A stretch of DNA of 59,661 nt from an uncultured beta proteobacterium (GTDB taxonomy: Bacteria; Pseudomonadota; Gammaproteobacteria; Burkholderiales; Burkholderiaceae_B). Location: NCBI GenBank assembly GCA_903821335.1, contig CAIJKV010000267.1, positions 1 through 59,661 on the forward strand, given 5' to 3'. A program made the translations under genes and the position numbers. Shown here piece after piece: positions 34,227-43,064 of the stretch. The notes under the pieces were generated by a model. That model searched no databases, was not told the origin of the DNA, and saw only the letters and a program-made list of their open reading frames with translations. The first letter of the stretch is position 1. Each line of letters opens with the position of its first letter.

Positions 34227-35837
34227 ATGAGTATTTCAACTGAAGTTGCGCGACGCAGAACGTTCGCCATTATTTCCCACCCTGACGCCGGAAAAACCAC
34301 CCTCACTGAAAAGCTGCTGCTTTTTGCGGGTGCGATTCAGATCGCCGGTAGCGTCAAGGCCCGCAAGGCTTCACGCCACGCCTCGTCGGACTGGATGGAA
34401 ATCGAAAAGCAACGGGGAATCTCGGTCGCCTCTTCCGTCATGCAAATGGAATACCGCGATTGCGTGATCAACCTGCTTGATACCCCCGGGCATCAGGACT
34501 TTTCCGAAGACACCTATCGTGTGCTGACCGCAGTCGATGCCGCACTCATGGTCATTGACGCGGCCAACGGTGTCGAGCCACAGACGATCCGCCTGCTGCA
34601 GGTCTGTCGCGCGCGCAACACCCCCATCATCACTTTCATCAACAAGATGGATCGCGAGGTTCGCGAACCTCTTGAACTGCTCTCTGAAATCGAGCAACAC
34701 ATCGGCATGGATGCCGTGCCGTTTTCCTGGCCAGTCGGTATGGGCAAGGCCTTTGGTGGCGTGTTTGATATCCGCCGCGATCGCATGCGCCTGTTTCGCC
34801 CCGGACAAGAACGCCGCAACGACGACGGCGACTCGTTTATCGATGGCCTGAACAATCCCGAGATCGGCAAACGCTTTGGTGGCGCCTTTGCGCAGGCCGA
34901 AAGCGAGATCGAACTGATCCAGGCCGCTTCGCCCGTCTTTGATCGCGACGCCTTTCTGGCCGGCAAGCAAACGCCCGTTTTCTTTGGCTCGGCCATCAAT
35001 AACTTTGGTGTCCAGGAAGTCCTCGACGCGCTGGTTGACCTCGCACCCCAACCCGGATCACGCCAGGCGCTCGAACGCGTAGTCGTGCCTGAAGAGCCAA
35101 AATTCACGGGCGTAGTCTTCAAGGTACAGGCCAACATGGATCCCGCCCACCGCGACCGCGTCGCCTTCGTGCGGGTCAGTTCCGGTAAGTTCGATCGTGG
35201 GATGCGGCTAAAAGTATCGCGCAATAACAAGGAAATTCGTCCCAATAACGTGGTGTCCTTTTTGTCGCAACGTCGGGAACTCGTCGACGAAGCCTATGCA
35301 GGCGACGTAATCGGCATTCCGAACCACGGGATCTTGCACCTGGGTGACGTATTGACCGAGGGAGAGTCGCTGCACTTTACTGGCTTGCCATTTTTCGCAC
35401 CCGAGCTCTTTCAGGCGGTCGAGGTCAAAGACCCCTTGCGCATCAAACAATTGCGTACTGGCCTGACCCAGCTCGGCGAAGAAGGCGCCATCCAGGTGTT
35501 TCGACCGATCGCCACGGGCGGCGCGTTGCTGTTGGGCGCCATCGGACAGTTGCAGTTTGAGGTGGTCGCCCACAGGTTGCACGCTGAGTATGGCGTCGAT
35601 GCGCGGCTCATGCCCTCGCGTTACAACATGGCGCGCTGGATCACCGCCGAAGATCCCAAGGAGCTGCGCAAGTTCATCGATGCCAACGCTGCCCATATCG
35701 CCTATGATGTCGTCGAAGCACCCGCCTTTCTTGTGACATCTACCGCCCAGCTGCGCGTGGCAGAGGAGCGCTACCCCGCGATCCGTTTCCATGCCATGCG
35801 AGAGCACGGTGGCCAGGTGTTCACCACCAAAACTTAA
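34227..35837 (+). CDS. prfC: Peptide chain release factor 3
   Basis: 536 residues, usual RF3 length. GTPase motifs: SHPDAGKTTLTEK (G1), RGISVASSVMQ (G2), DTPGHQDF (G3), NKMD (G4). RF3 removes RF1/RF2 from the ribosome after termination. TGTAAAAT about ten bases before the ATG is probably the -10 box, giving a very short leader. Stand-alone gene between the helicase and an unknown envelope protein. Confidence 0.97.
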   Translation: MSISTEVARRRTFAIISHPDAGKTTLTEKLLLFAGAIQIAGSVKARKASRHASSDWMEIEKQRGISVASSVMQMEYRDCVINLLDTPGHQDFSEDTYRVLTAVDAALMVIDAANGVEPQTIRLLQVCRARNTPIITFINKMDREVREPLELLSEIEQHIGMDAVPFSWPVGMGKAFGGVFDIRRDRMRLFRPGQERRNDDGDSFIDGLNNPEIGKRFGGAFAQAESEIELIQAASPVFDRDAFLAGKQTPVFFGSAINNFGVQEVLDALVDLAPQPGSRQALERVVVPEEPKFTGVVFKVQANMDPAHRDRVAFVRVSSGKFDRGMRLKVSRNNKEIRPNNVVSFLSQRRELVDEAYAGDVIGIPNHGILHLGDVLTEGESLHFTGLPFFAPELFQAVEVKDPLRIKQLRTGLTQLGEEGAIQVFRPIATGGALLLGAIGQLQFEVVAHRLHAEYGVDARLMPSRYNMARWITAEDPKELRKFIDANAAHIAYDVVEAPAFLVTSTAQLRVAEERYPAIRFHAMREHGGQVFTTKT

Positions 35838-35865
35838 CCACGCTTACGCTTCTCAAATATCTGTC

Positions 35866-36543
35866 ATGTCCTGGCGCCTGTTGATTCTGACCTTGATAAT
35901 TGCCGCTGCCGGAGCCGCGGTCGGCGGTATTGAGCTCGGCGAATGGCTGATCACCCGTGCCCCGGAAACCATCGCCTCGGTCTCTGGTTCAAAATCGAAT
36001 CAGGACCTCGTACTGGACGCCAACGGCAAGCCCTTCCGGGCGCAACCGCCCCAGCCCCGCATTGATGGCACGCTGGGCGTTCCGCGTGAAATGGCCGCCG
36101 TTGAATGGACCATCACGGCAGTGATCGCGACACAAATCCCCCAAGACGCAAACGCCATGCTGGTGGGTGATGAGTCGGACAAGACCACGCAAGAGCTCCC
36201 CGCTGCCGGCACAGGTCTTGCCTCGTCCAATGGCGAAATGTCGACCATTGACGTATCCGGGGCCCGGCAATCGCCCGCCACGGGCAATGCCACCACGCCA
36301 CCTGCTGCCAACCTTGCCAGCCAGGGGGCGGTCAAGCCTGTTCCCGGGCAGGCTGTCGCCCAGCCAACCGAGCAGACCTGGCAGCAGTTGCTCAAGAAAG
36401 ACATCGACCAATGCGGGCGCCTCGGGTTTTTCCAGCGCCCGACCTGTGTTCAGAATGCCCGCAACAAATATTGCACGCCTAACAACGGCTGGGGCAAGAC
36501 ACCCGACTGCCCACCCAGGACGTACGATCAACCTGGCGCCTGA
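35866..36543 (+). CDS. Putative membrane-anchored protein with Cys-rich C-terminus, function unknown
   Basis: 225 residues from ATG 35866. Residues about 4-25 (LLILTLIIAAAGAAVGG) form one hydrophobic segment, either an uncleaved signal anchor or a signal peptide. A long Ala/Pro/Thr/Gln-rich linker follows. The last ~45 residues (DIDQCGRLGFFQRPTCVQ, NKYCTPNNGWG, DCPP) hold four Cys and read as a small folded domain, probably disulfide-bonded in the periplasm. It follows prfC by 28 bases and is convergent with rpoN. Not recognised. Confidence 0.75.
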   Translation: MSWRLLILTLIIAAAGAAVGGIELGEWLITRAPETIASVSGSKSNQDLVLDANGKPFRAQPPQPRIDGTLGVPREMAAVEWTITAVIATQIPQDANAMLVGDESDKTTQELPAAGTGLASSNGEMSTIDVSGARQSPATGNATTPPAANLASQGAVKPVPGQAVAQPTEQTWQQLLKKDIDQCGRLGFFQRPTCVQNARNKYCTPNNGWGKTPDCPPRTYDQPGA

Positions 36544-36585
36544 CGCCCGGGTGACCACGACGCCACCACCGACTCCCAGTCGGGC

Positions 36586-38085
36586 CTAGCCGGCACCAGC
36601 CTGCGACTTGCGCAGTGGTGCGGTGGGTATGCGCAACAACTCCCGATACTTTGCCACCGTGCGCCGCGCGATCGTGATGCCATCCTGTTCGAGTCGTGTC
36701 ACAAGCTGGCTGTCTGACAACGGACGCTTGCGATCTTCCTCTGCAATCAGAACCTCGATGCGCGTCTGGATCGCCGTGGCCGACGTGGCCTCGCCGCCCA
36801 TGGCGGAAAGTCCGGTGCTGAAAAACCGCTTGAGTTCCAGGGTGCCAAAGGGTGTCAACAGGAATTTCTGCGTGGTGGCGCGCGAAATCGTCGACTCATG
36901 CATCCCCAATTCGGCCGCAATGTCTTTCAGCGTCAACGGCCGGATCGCACCCCATCCCTGTGAAAAGAACAGTTGCTGATGCGTGACGATGGCCTGCGAG
37001 ACTCTCAGGATCGTGTCAAACCGCTGTGCAACGTTGCGTATCATCCACCGAGCCTCCTGCAACTGCCCATGCAAGGCGCTGTGCGCACCGCTGCGCGGGC
37101 TGCCCAGTGCTGCGGCATACAGCGTGTTGACGCGCAACCGGGGCACAACCGCCTCATTGAGCGTCGCCTGCCAACCCTGACGGGTTTTGCGCACAATGAC
37201 GTCGGGCACCGCAAAATCCGCCGCCGGCACGTTCCAGGCGCTGCCCGGCCGGGGGGTCAGGCGCAACACCAGCGCGTGCGCTCGCCGCAACAGGTCGGCA
37301 TCACACTGCAAGGCCTCACGCAGTCGCGCCATGTTGCCCGTGGCCAGAATAGGCAGGTGATGCTTGCACAGCGCGCGTGCGACGCGCAGCAATGCCTCCT
37401 CGCGCACCTCGGGGAAGCGATCCGGGTCGGCGTAGTGCAACTGTAAATCCAGGCATTCAGCCAAATCGCGGGCACCGACGCCAGGCGGGTCAAAAGACTG
37501 CAACAACTTGAGTGCCGGACCAAAATCGTCGACCTCGATACCCAGGTCCGGATTCAGCCATCCAGCGATTTCTTCCAGGGGCGAAGCGAGCAACCCGTCG
37601 TCATTGAGTTCATCAATCAACATCTCTGCGAGCGCGGCATCTCGTTTACCCACGCGCGTGGTGGCAAGCTGTTCGAGCAAATACTCTCGAAGGCTGCTGT
37701 TTCGTGCGGCCTCTGGTCGCTCGTCGTTGTCATCATCGCGTGACCCGCGGTTCTCGGGTGAAAAATCCAGTCGTTCGGCGGCGCGATCGGTGGCCGGTTC
37801 GATATCGGACTGGGGGCCCGGCCCACCGTCCTCTGCGCACGCTGGGCCATGATCCGGCTCAGTGCCAGGCGCGGCGATTTCGCCAGGGCGCGCCGGGGCA
37901 CTGGCAACGCCGGCCTCGAGCATGAAGTCACCCTCCTGTTCAAGCAGCGGGTTTTCAGCGAGTGCGTTAGCGACTTCAGCCTCAAGATCAAGCGTGGAAA
38001 GCTGCAACAATCTAATCGATTGCTGAAGCGCTGGGGTCAGGGCAAGGTGCTGTCCGTGACGAAGTTCGAGAAATAGACGACTCAT
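36586..38085 (-). CDS. rpoN: RNA polymerase sigma-54 factor
   Basis: 499 residues from ATG 38085; the next in-frame ATG upstream, at 38103, adds six residues not seen in the family. The N-terminal activator region LELRHGQHLALTPALQQSIRL is clear, followed by an acidic linker, the core-binding domain (SFDPPGVGARDLAECL), the HTH (LTLKDIAAELGMHESTISR) and the RpoN box ARRTVAKYRELLRIP that reads the -24 element. It directs transcription from -24/-12 promoters with enhancer-binding ATPases. It lacks the usual lptB and hpf neighbours, and its start nearly coincides with that of a divergent membrane-protein gene. Confidence 0.96.
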   Translation of the reverse strand: MSRLFLELRHGQHLALTPALQQSIRLLQLSTLDLEAEVANALAENPLLEQEGDFMLEAGVASAPARPGEIAAPGTEPDHGPACAEDGGPGPQSDIEPATDRAAERLDFSPENRGSRDDDNDERPEAARNSSLREYLLEQLATTRVGKRDAALAEMLIDELNDDGLLASPLEEIAGWLNPDLGIEVDDFGPALKLLQSFDPPGVGARDLAECLDLQLHYADPDRFPEVREEALLRVARALCKHHLPILATGNMARLREALQCDADLLRRAHALVLRLTPRPGSAWNVPAADFAVPDVIVRKTRQGWQATLNEAVVPRLRVNTLYAAALGSPRSGAHSALHGQLQEARWMIRNVAQRFDTILRVSQAIVTHQQLFFSQGWGAIRPLTLKDIAAELGMHESTISRATTQKFLLTPFGTLELKRFFSTGLSAMGGEATSATAIQTRIEVLIAEEDRKRPLSDSQLVTRLEQDGITIARRTVAKYRELLRIPTAPLRKSQAGAG

Positions 38086-38101
38086 AGGTACAATATTTTG
38101 C

Positions 38102-38704
38102 ATGATGAATCACTCAAAAAACGAAAATACCCGTCAAGACCGTCGTTTACTTGGCAATACGCTGCTTAAACTCGCCTTGCCGCGCCTCCTGACACGCCTT
38201 GCCGTCGTCCTGGTGGTCGCGCTTGGCTGGCTTTGGCTCAGCACCTATGTCGTCAACAAGGGGAAAACTGTCCGGTACGACGGGCTTGAGGCCTTTGGGC
38301 AACAAGTTGTCGACTTCCTGACACGCATCAATATCTATATCTGGTGGGGCCTCGTGCTGATCCTGACCCTGATCGTGATCGGTGCCCTCCGTAGCTGGTT
38401 GCGACGCAGTCTCGCGCGTGGGCGGGCGTCCCTGGTGCCCCTGGTTGTCATCAACAATCTCGCCGCCACACTGTCAACCGAAGCTCTGGACGTGCTGCGC
38501 TGGGTCTGGCAGGACACTGAAGTACCGATTACCGTGGGCAACCTGCAACAAACGCTGCGCCAGTTGCGTTCCGGCAGGGTCCGCAAACTCGCCCTGGCAC
38601 GCGCCCAGAAGGCATCGCTTGACCATGCCGGAGAGATTCTCCTTGCCGAAAAGACCGCCCCCCGAGACGTTCCAGGTCATCGCGAACCCGTCTGGAGGCC
38701 CTGA
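38102..38704 (+). CDS. Inner-membrane protein of unknown function
   Basis: 200 residues starting ATGATG at 38102. Two transmembrane segments are visible: LAVVLVVALGWLWLS (about 34-48) and IWWGLVLILTLIVIGAL (about 80-96), separated by a ~30-residue loop, then a basic, helical cytoplasmic tail. Its start overlaps or abuts that of rpoN on the other strand, so the promoters must lie inside each other's coding regions. Function unknown. Confidence 0.75.
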   Translation: MMNHSKNENTRQDRRLLGNTLLKLALPRLLTRLAVVLVVALGWLWLSTYVVNKGKTVRYDGLEAFGQQVVDFLTRINIYIWWGLVLILTLIVIGALRSWLRRSLARGRASLVPLVVINNLAATLSTEALDVLRWVWQDTEVPITVGNLQQTLRQLRSGRVRKLALARAQKASLDHAGEILLAEKTAPRDVPGHREPVWRP

Positions 38705-38867
38705 GCCGACCACTGGCCCACCCCGCCCTGGCACCTGGTGCTACTTGCAAAACGCAAAGGAATATGTTTGACTAGCAAGTATGAATACGATTGACGCAGC
38801 AGCTGCCTGCACCCACCCGGTCACCTTTCGGGTAACCTCCCCGGCCTCAACAGGTCAGGAGTGGGTC

Positions 38868-38936
38868 GTGCGCGGCAATCTGGTTACACGCTCGGGCTTG
38901 CTATCGCTACTACTAGTGACCGGTTGCCGAGCCTAG
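38868..38936 (+). CDS. leuL: Leucine leader peptide of the leuA attenuator
   Basis: A 22-residue ORF: GTG start at 38868, with AGGAG at 38857-38861 and ideal spacing. It ends NLVTRSGLLSLLLVTGCRA before TAG at 38934. Five Leu codons fall within six positions (TTG CTA TCG CTA CTA CTA, 38898-38915); CTA is a rare Leu codon in this GC-rich region. A longer in-frame start at ATG 38781 exists but has no ribosome site. The stretch 38705-39085 has no other gene. Ribosome stalling here under leucine shortage would control leuA. Confidence 0.78.
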   Translation: MRGNLVTRSGLLSLLLVTGCRA

Positions 38937-38940
38937 TGCC

Positions 38941-38978
38941 CCGTGGCAGTTTGGCAACCACCCGCCACACGGTTTTCT
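38941..38978 (+). terminator. Candidate leuA attenuator terminator
   Basis: CCGTGGC (38941-38947) pairs with GCCAC..GG (38964-38972, 2-base bulge), followed by TTTTCTCC. An alternative 7-bp pairing of GGTTGCC (38922-38928) with GGCAACC (38953-38959) crosses this stem and so excludes it; GGTTGCCG can also pair with CGGCAATC (38873-38880). This gives the three mutually exclusive structures needed for attenuation. After it, 38979-39085 shows only the leuA ribosome site (GAGGT 39076). Confidence 0.6.
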
Positions 38979-39085
38979 CCCCCCATTGATTGATCCGGCA
39001 CCACCGGAAGTTGGCTCCAAGCCAGCAGCGGACAACCTTGATTCCTCTGAATCGTGTCGTCCTGGTACCAGACCTGAGGTGAATA

Positions 39086-40798
39086 ATGCTTTCGAACCCC
39101 GCCACCAAATACGTCCCGTTCAAACCTTTTGAACGTGATTTTTCTGAACGCACCTGGCCCAGCAAGCGGATCACGCATCCGCCGATCTGGATGAGCACCG
39201 ACCTGCGCGACGGCAACCAGTCGCTGATCGAACCCATGAGCGTTGAGCGCAAACTGCGACTCTTTGACATGCTGCTCAAGATCGGTTTCAAGGAAATCGA
39301 AGTCGGATTCCCGTCCGCGTCACAGACTGACTTTGATTTTGTTCGGACGCTGGTCGACGAACACCGCATTCCGGATGATGTCACCATCATCGCGCTGACG
39401 CAGGCAAGGCCCGAACTGATCGAACGCACGGTCCAAGCCGCCGCCGGGGCCAAGCAGGCGATGATTCATCTCTACAACGCCTGCGCCCCAGGCTTTCGCC
39501 GTATCGTGTTCAACATGAACCGCGAGGAAGTCAAGCAGGTTGCGGTCGAAGGCACCCAGTGCGTGATGGCCTGCATGGCCAAGCACCCGGAAACGAACTG
39601 GTTCTACGAATATTCACCCGAGGTATTCAGCACCACCGAGCCAGACTTCGCACTCGAAGTCTGCAACCTGGTCACCGATGTCTGGCAACCCACACCGCAA
39701 AAAAAGATTGTCTACAACTTACCCGCCACGATTGAGGCGACGACACCCAACATGTACGCCGACCAGATCGAGTACATGCACAACAACCTGAACAAGCGCG
39801 ACAGCATTGTCATCAGCGTGCATCCGCACAATGACCGCGGTACTGCGGTCGCAGCAGCTGAACTGGGCATCATGGCCGGCGCTGATCGTGTCGAAGGCTG
39901 CCTGTTCGGAAACGGGGAACGCACAGGCAACGTCGATCTGGTGACGCTCGCCCTCAACCTCTACACCCAGGGCATTCATCCAGGCCTCGACTTTTCTGAC
40001 ATCGACGAGGTCCGTCGTTGCGTTGAGTTCTGCAACCAGTTACCCGTGCACCCACGCCATCCGTACGCTGGCGACCTGGTATTCACGGCCTTTTCGGGCT
40101 CACACCAGGACGCGATCAAAAAAGGCTTTGCCATTCAAAAAGCGGACGCGATCTGGGAAGTCCCGTATTTGCCTATCGACCCCGCCGACCTGGGTCGCAG
40201 CTACGATGCCGTGATCCGTGTCAACAGTCAGTCAGGCAAAGGGGGGGTGTCGTACCTGCTTGAACAGGAACATGGGCTGGCCTTGCCCCGTCGCCTGCAA
40301 ATCGAATTCAGCCGTGCCATCCAGCGCGTGACCGACGAAACGGGCCGCGAGGTCACCGCCGCTGACGTCTTCACCATTTTCAACACTGAGTACCTGACAC
40401 AGGCGACACCCTGGACGCTGATCAAACACAGCATCGCTGGCGATCCGTCTGCGACCGAAGACCAGCAGTTCACCATTGAGGCCACGTTTGATGTCGATGG
40501 CGAGCGCCGTCTGCTCAAGGGTTCGGGAAATGGCACCATTGCGGCCTTTGTCAATTGCCTGGGGCTGCCCGTGCGCATTGCGGACTACCACGAGCATGCC
40601 ATCGGCACTGGCACCGACACACGTGCCGCCTGCTACGTCGAGGCACGCGTGGGTGACTCAGCCACCGGCTTTGGGGTGGGCATTGACCGCGACATCGTGA
40701 CAGCCTCTTTCAAGGCCGTGCTCAGCGCCGTGAACCGTCACCTGAATCAGGGTGGCACACTGCCCGCGCCCATGGCGGCAGACGCCATCACGGCGTAG
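39086..40798 (+). CDS. leuA: 2-isopropylmalate synthase (long form)
   Basis: 570 residues. First step of leucine synthesis: acetyl-CoA plus 2-ketoisovalerate to 2-isopropylmalate. DRE-TIM barrel motifs [25 protein letters not shown], the metal His pair [12 protein letters not shown] and [14 protein letters not shown] are present; the C-terminal leucine-sensing domain ends the protein ([20 protein letters not shown]). The length and the N-terminal [16 protein letters not shown] place it with the actinobacterial-type LeuA2 group. It stands alone with its own leader peptide and attenuator-like structure, so leucine should act both on translation of the leader and on the enzyme. Confidence 0.96.
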   Translation: MLSNPATKYVPFKPFERDFSERTWPSKRITHPPIWMSTDLRDGNQSLIEPMSVERKLRLFDMLLKIGFKEIEVGFPSASQTDFDFVRTLVDEHRIPDDVTIIALTQARPELIERTVQAAAGAKQAMIHLYNACAPGFRRIVFNMNREEVKQVAVEGTQCVMACMAKHPETNWFYEYSPEVFSTTEPDFALEVCNLVTDVWQPTPQKKIVYNLPATIEATTPNMYADQIEYMHNNLNKRDSIVISVHPHNDRGTAVAAAELGIMAGADRVEGCLFGNGERTGNVDLVTLALNLYTQGIHPGLDFSDIDEVRRCVEFCNQLPVHPRHPYAGDLVFTAFSGSHQDAIKKGFAIQKADAIWEVPYLPIDPADLGRSYDAVIRVNSQSGKGGVSYLLEQEHGLALPRRLQIEFSRAIQRVTDETGREVTAADVFTIFNTEYLTQATPWTLIKHSIAGDPSATEDQQFTIEATFDVDGERRLLKGSGNGTIAAFVNCLGLPVRIADYHEHAIGTGTDTRAACYVEARVGDSATGFGVGIDRDIVTASFKAVLSAVNRHLNQGGTLPAPMAADAITA

Positions 40799-40901
40799 TC
40801 CGTAGCGCGCCGCGCGCCAGCGAGCAACGGGTCAGCCATGATGAAGAGAATTTTTTGTACGCTCGACGTCAGGTTGACCGATTTTTCGTCTGGCCCGGCT
40901 G

Positions 40902-41681
40902 CTAGCCTCGCTGCAAGGCCGCCAGTTCTTGCTCATCAAAGCCGGCGGCGCGGCGCGCCTCAAGATTAAAGGGGCCTTTCAGGACTGGCGCGCGATACGT
41001 CCTGGCAAGCTCTGCATCAGTCGCCAGCGCCTCAAGCCCGCGCTGCGCGCATACCCACCGGTACCACTGGTTACCAATCGCCACGTGCCCGATTTCATCT
41101 CGCAAAATGATATCAATAATGGCGGCACCCGCAGGGTCACCCCCGCTGGCGAGCTTGTGACGAACGAGAGGAGACGCATCCAGGCCGCGAGCCTCCAGCG
41201 TGCGTGGCACAAGCGCCAGCCTGGCCAGCACATCATCCTGGGTACGTTGAGCCATTTCCCACAGACCGTCATGGGCCGGAAAGTCCCCGTAGGCGTAACC
41301 CAGTGTCTGCAGGTGCGTGTCGAGCAGATGAAAATGCTCGGACTCCTCAAGCGCCACACCCACCCAGTCGCGATAAAAAGCCTCTGGCAGCCCGGCAAAC
41401 CGCCACACAATATCCAGTGCAAGGTTGATTGCATTGAATTCAATATGGGCCAGGGCATGGATCAGGCCGGCGCGGCCCTCCAACGTGTGGACACTACGTG
41501 TGCGCAACAGCGAGGGCATCACCACACGCACGGCGGCAGGATGGCCGGGAATGTCAGCCGGGGCCTCGAGGTGAACCATTCGGTCCAGAGGCACGCCGGG
41601 ACGCATCAACCCCAGCAAACGGGCTTTTGCAGGCCAGTCGGTCTGGCGCAGCGCGTCTAGGGCAAGCTGTCTGATTTCCAT
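40902..41681 (-). CDS. Ferritin-like DUF455 family protein
   Basis: 259 residues. The helical core carries ferritin-like di-metal ligand pairs: HIEFNAINLALD, LEESEHFHLLD and LRDEIGHVAIG, each with Glu and His at the right spacing. DUF455 proteins are predicted di-iron oxidoreductases of unknown substrate. It is the last gene of the leftward smg–gluQRS–topB–panB–SET operon, 20 bases after the SET gene. Confidence 0.88.
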   Translation of the reverse strand: MEIRQLALDALRQTDWPAKARLLGLMRPGVPLDRMVHLEAPADIPGHPAAVRVVMPSLLRTRSVHTLEGRAGLIHALAHIEFNAINLALDIVWRFAGLPEAFYRDWVGVALEESEHFHLLDTHLQTLGYAYGDFPAHDGLWEMAQRTQDDVLARLALVPRTLEARGLDASPLVRHKLASGGDPAGAAIIDIILRDEIGHVAIGNQWYRWVCAQRGLEALATDAELARTYRAPVLKGPFNLEARRAAGFDEQELAALQRG

Positions 41682-41701
41682 GGGGTTAACTTAAAAGATG
41701 C

Positions 41702-42193
41702 TCAGTCCTTCTTGACGGCTTTCTTCGCTTTTTTCTTGAGCGCCAGCATGGTGCCACGGCATCCTGGTGTGCCGCACCGGCAAAGGTATTGCTCTTTGAG
41801 GGTCTTGGTCATTTTTTCGTCAACGATCAGCCCGTAGTCGTAATTCAATTCTTCACCACGCTTGATGTCGCGCTTGGCCACAATGTGGACACGCTTGCCC
41901 CCGCGCCCTTCAGTGCTTTCGCAATTCGGCTCGCAGCAATGGTTGATCCATCGGGCCTCGTTGCCCTGGTCATTGCCATCAATGACTTTACCCGAACTCA
42001 GGGAGAAAAAAAACGTGTGGAACGGATCGTCCGGATTGGTAGGATGGCGCCGGTCGGCTTCCTTGGCGGTGATGGTCGCGCCGCCATATTCGACGATGCG
42101 CGTCCCTGCGGGAATCCGTCGCGCGGCAAATACGCCGTTGCCGTGTATCTTGGACTTCCTGACAAGATGCCAGGGCTTTTCTGTTGTTGTCAT
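41702..42193 (-). CDS. SET-domain lysine methyltransferase
   Basis: 163 residues. SET motifs: KIHGNGVFAARRIPAGT, GNEARWINHCCEPNC (the NHxCxPNC AdoMet-binding knot), EELNYDYG, and a post-SET CRCGTPGCRG zinc motif. The C-terminus is itself Lys-rich (KKKAKKAVKKD). Bacterial SET proteins are rare; those known methylate chromatin-like or ribosomal lysines. TopB, encoded two genes upstream, ends in a histone-H1-like Lys/Ala tail, a possible substrate. That link is inference. Confidence 0.9.
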   Translation of the reverse strand: MTTTEKPWHLVRKSKIHGNGVFAARRIPAGTRIVEYGGATITAKEADRRHPTNPDDPFHTFFFSLSSGKVIDGNDQGNEARWINHCCEPNCESTEGRGGKRVHIVAKRDIKRGEELNYDYGLIVDEKMTKTLKEQYLCRCGTPGCRGTMLALKKKAKKAVKKD

Positions 42194-42225
42194 GACCGTT
42201 GCGTCTGTGCTTAAGATTGTGTGGT

Positions 42226-43047
42226 TCAGGGACGTTTAGTGCCAAAACAGTGCTGCGTTTCGGGAAATTTTCCGGCGCGGACTTCGTCAGCGTAGCGCTC
42301 GACGGCATGACGCATGATCTCTTCGAGGTTGACGTAACGCTTTACAAATTTGGGGACCCGCTCGCCACTTAGGCCCAGCATATCTTCAGTCACCAGGATC
42401 TGTCCGTCGCAGGCTGGCGACGCTCCGATCCCGATCGTCGGAATCGTGACCTGCGCAGTGATCTCGGCTCCCAGGGCCTCAATCACTCCTTCGAGTACGA
42501 CCCCGAACGCGCCCGCCCGTTCAAGCGCCTTGGCATCGGCCAGGATGACCGCCGCGGCCTCGGGGGTTTTTCCCTGAGCCAGGTAGCCTCCCATGGCGTT
42601 GACATACTGCGGCATCAACCCGACGTGCGCCAGCACTGGAATGCCGCGCCTGACAAGATATTCCACCGTATCGGCCATGACCTCACCACCTTCGAGCTTG
42701 ACGGCGTCGGCCCCCATGCCAACCAGATATGCGGCACTTCGAAATGCCTGCGCGGGAGACTCCTGGTAGCTGCCAAACGGCATATCGGCGACCACGCAGG
42801 CGTGGCGCGTACCGCGCACGACCGCCGCAGTGTGCTGGCCGGCCTGTTCAAGCGTGAACGAGAGTGTGTTCGGCAGCCCGTAGGCCACCATCGCCGTAGA
42901 ATCACCGATCAGGACAAAATCCAGATAGTCATCGATGATGCGTGCCGTTGACACGTTGTGCGCGGTCAGCGCCACGATCTTGCGCTGACCTTTGCACGCC
43001 CGTAATTGCGGCACGGTCATCCGTTTAACTTCTACATGCACACTCAC
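42226..43047 (-). CDS. panB: 3-methyl-2-oxobutanoate hydroxymethyltransferase
   Basis: 273 residues, GTG start with GAGG 7 bases upstream (an internal ATG at 43020 is possible). Ketopantoate synthesis for pantothenate/CoA. Metal and catalytic residues match E. coli PanB: Asp in LIGDST, Asp in VADMPFGSY, Lys/Glu in VKLEGGE, Glu in VLEGV. Several framework motifs differ (TAHNVSTA for TAYDY, GDSTAMVAYG for GDSLGMVxQG), so this is a divergent panB. No panC or panD is nearby; it sits between topB and the SET gene in one operon. Confidence 0.85.
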   Translation of the reverse strand: MSVHVEVKRMTVPQLRACKGQRKIVALTAHNVSTARIIDDYLDFVLIGDSTAMVAYGLPNTLSFTLEQAGQHTAAVVRGTRHACVVADMPFGSYQESPAQAFRSAAYLVGMGADAVKLEGGEVMADTVEYLVRRGIPVLAHVGLMPQYVNAMGGYLAQGKTPEAAAVILADAKALERAGAFGVVLEGVIEALGAEITAQVTIPTIGIGASPACDGQILVTEDMLGLSGERVPKFVKRYVNLEEIMRHAVERYADEVRAGKFPETQHCFGTKRP

Positions 43048-43064
43048 GACCAGACCTCAACGGG

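Noticed and set aside
38781-38936. Longer 51-residue version of the leucine leader starting at ATG 38781
   Set aside because: There is no ribosome site before that ATG, while GTG 38868 has AGGAG at ideal spacing and gives a normal leader length.
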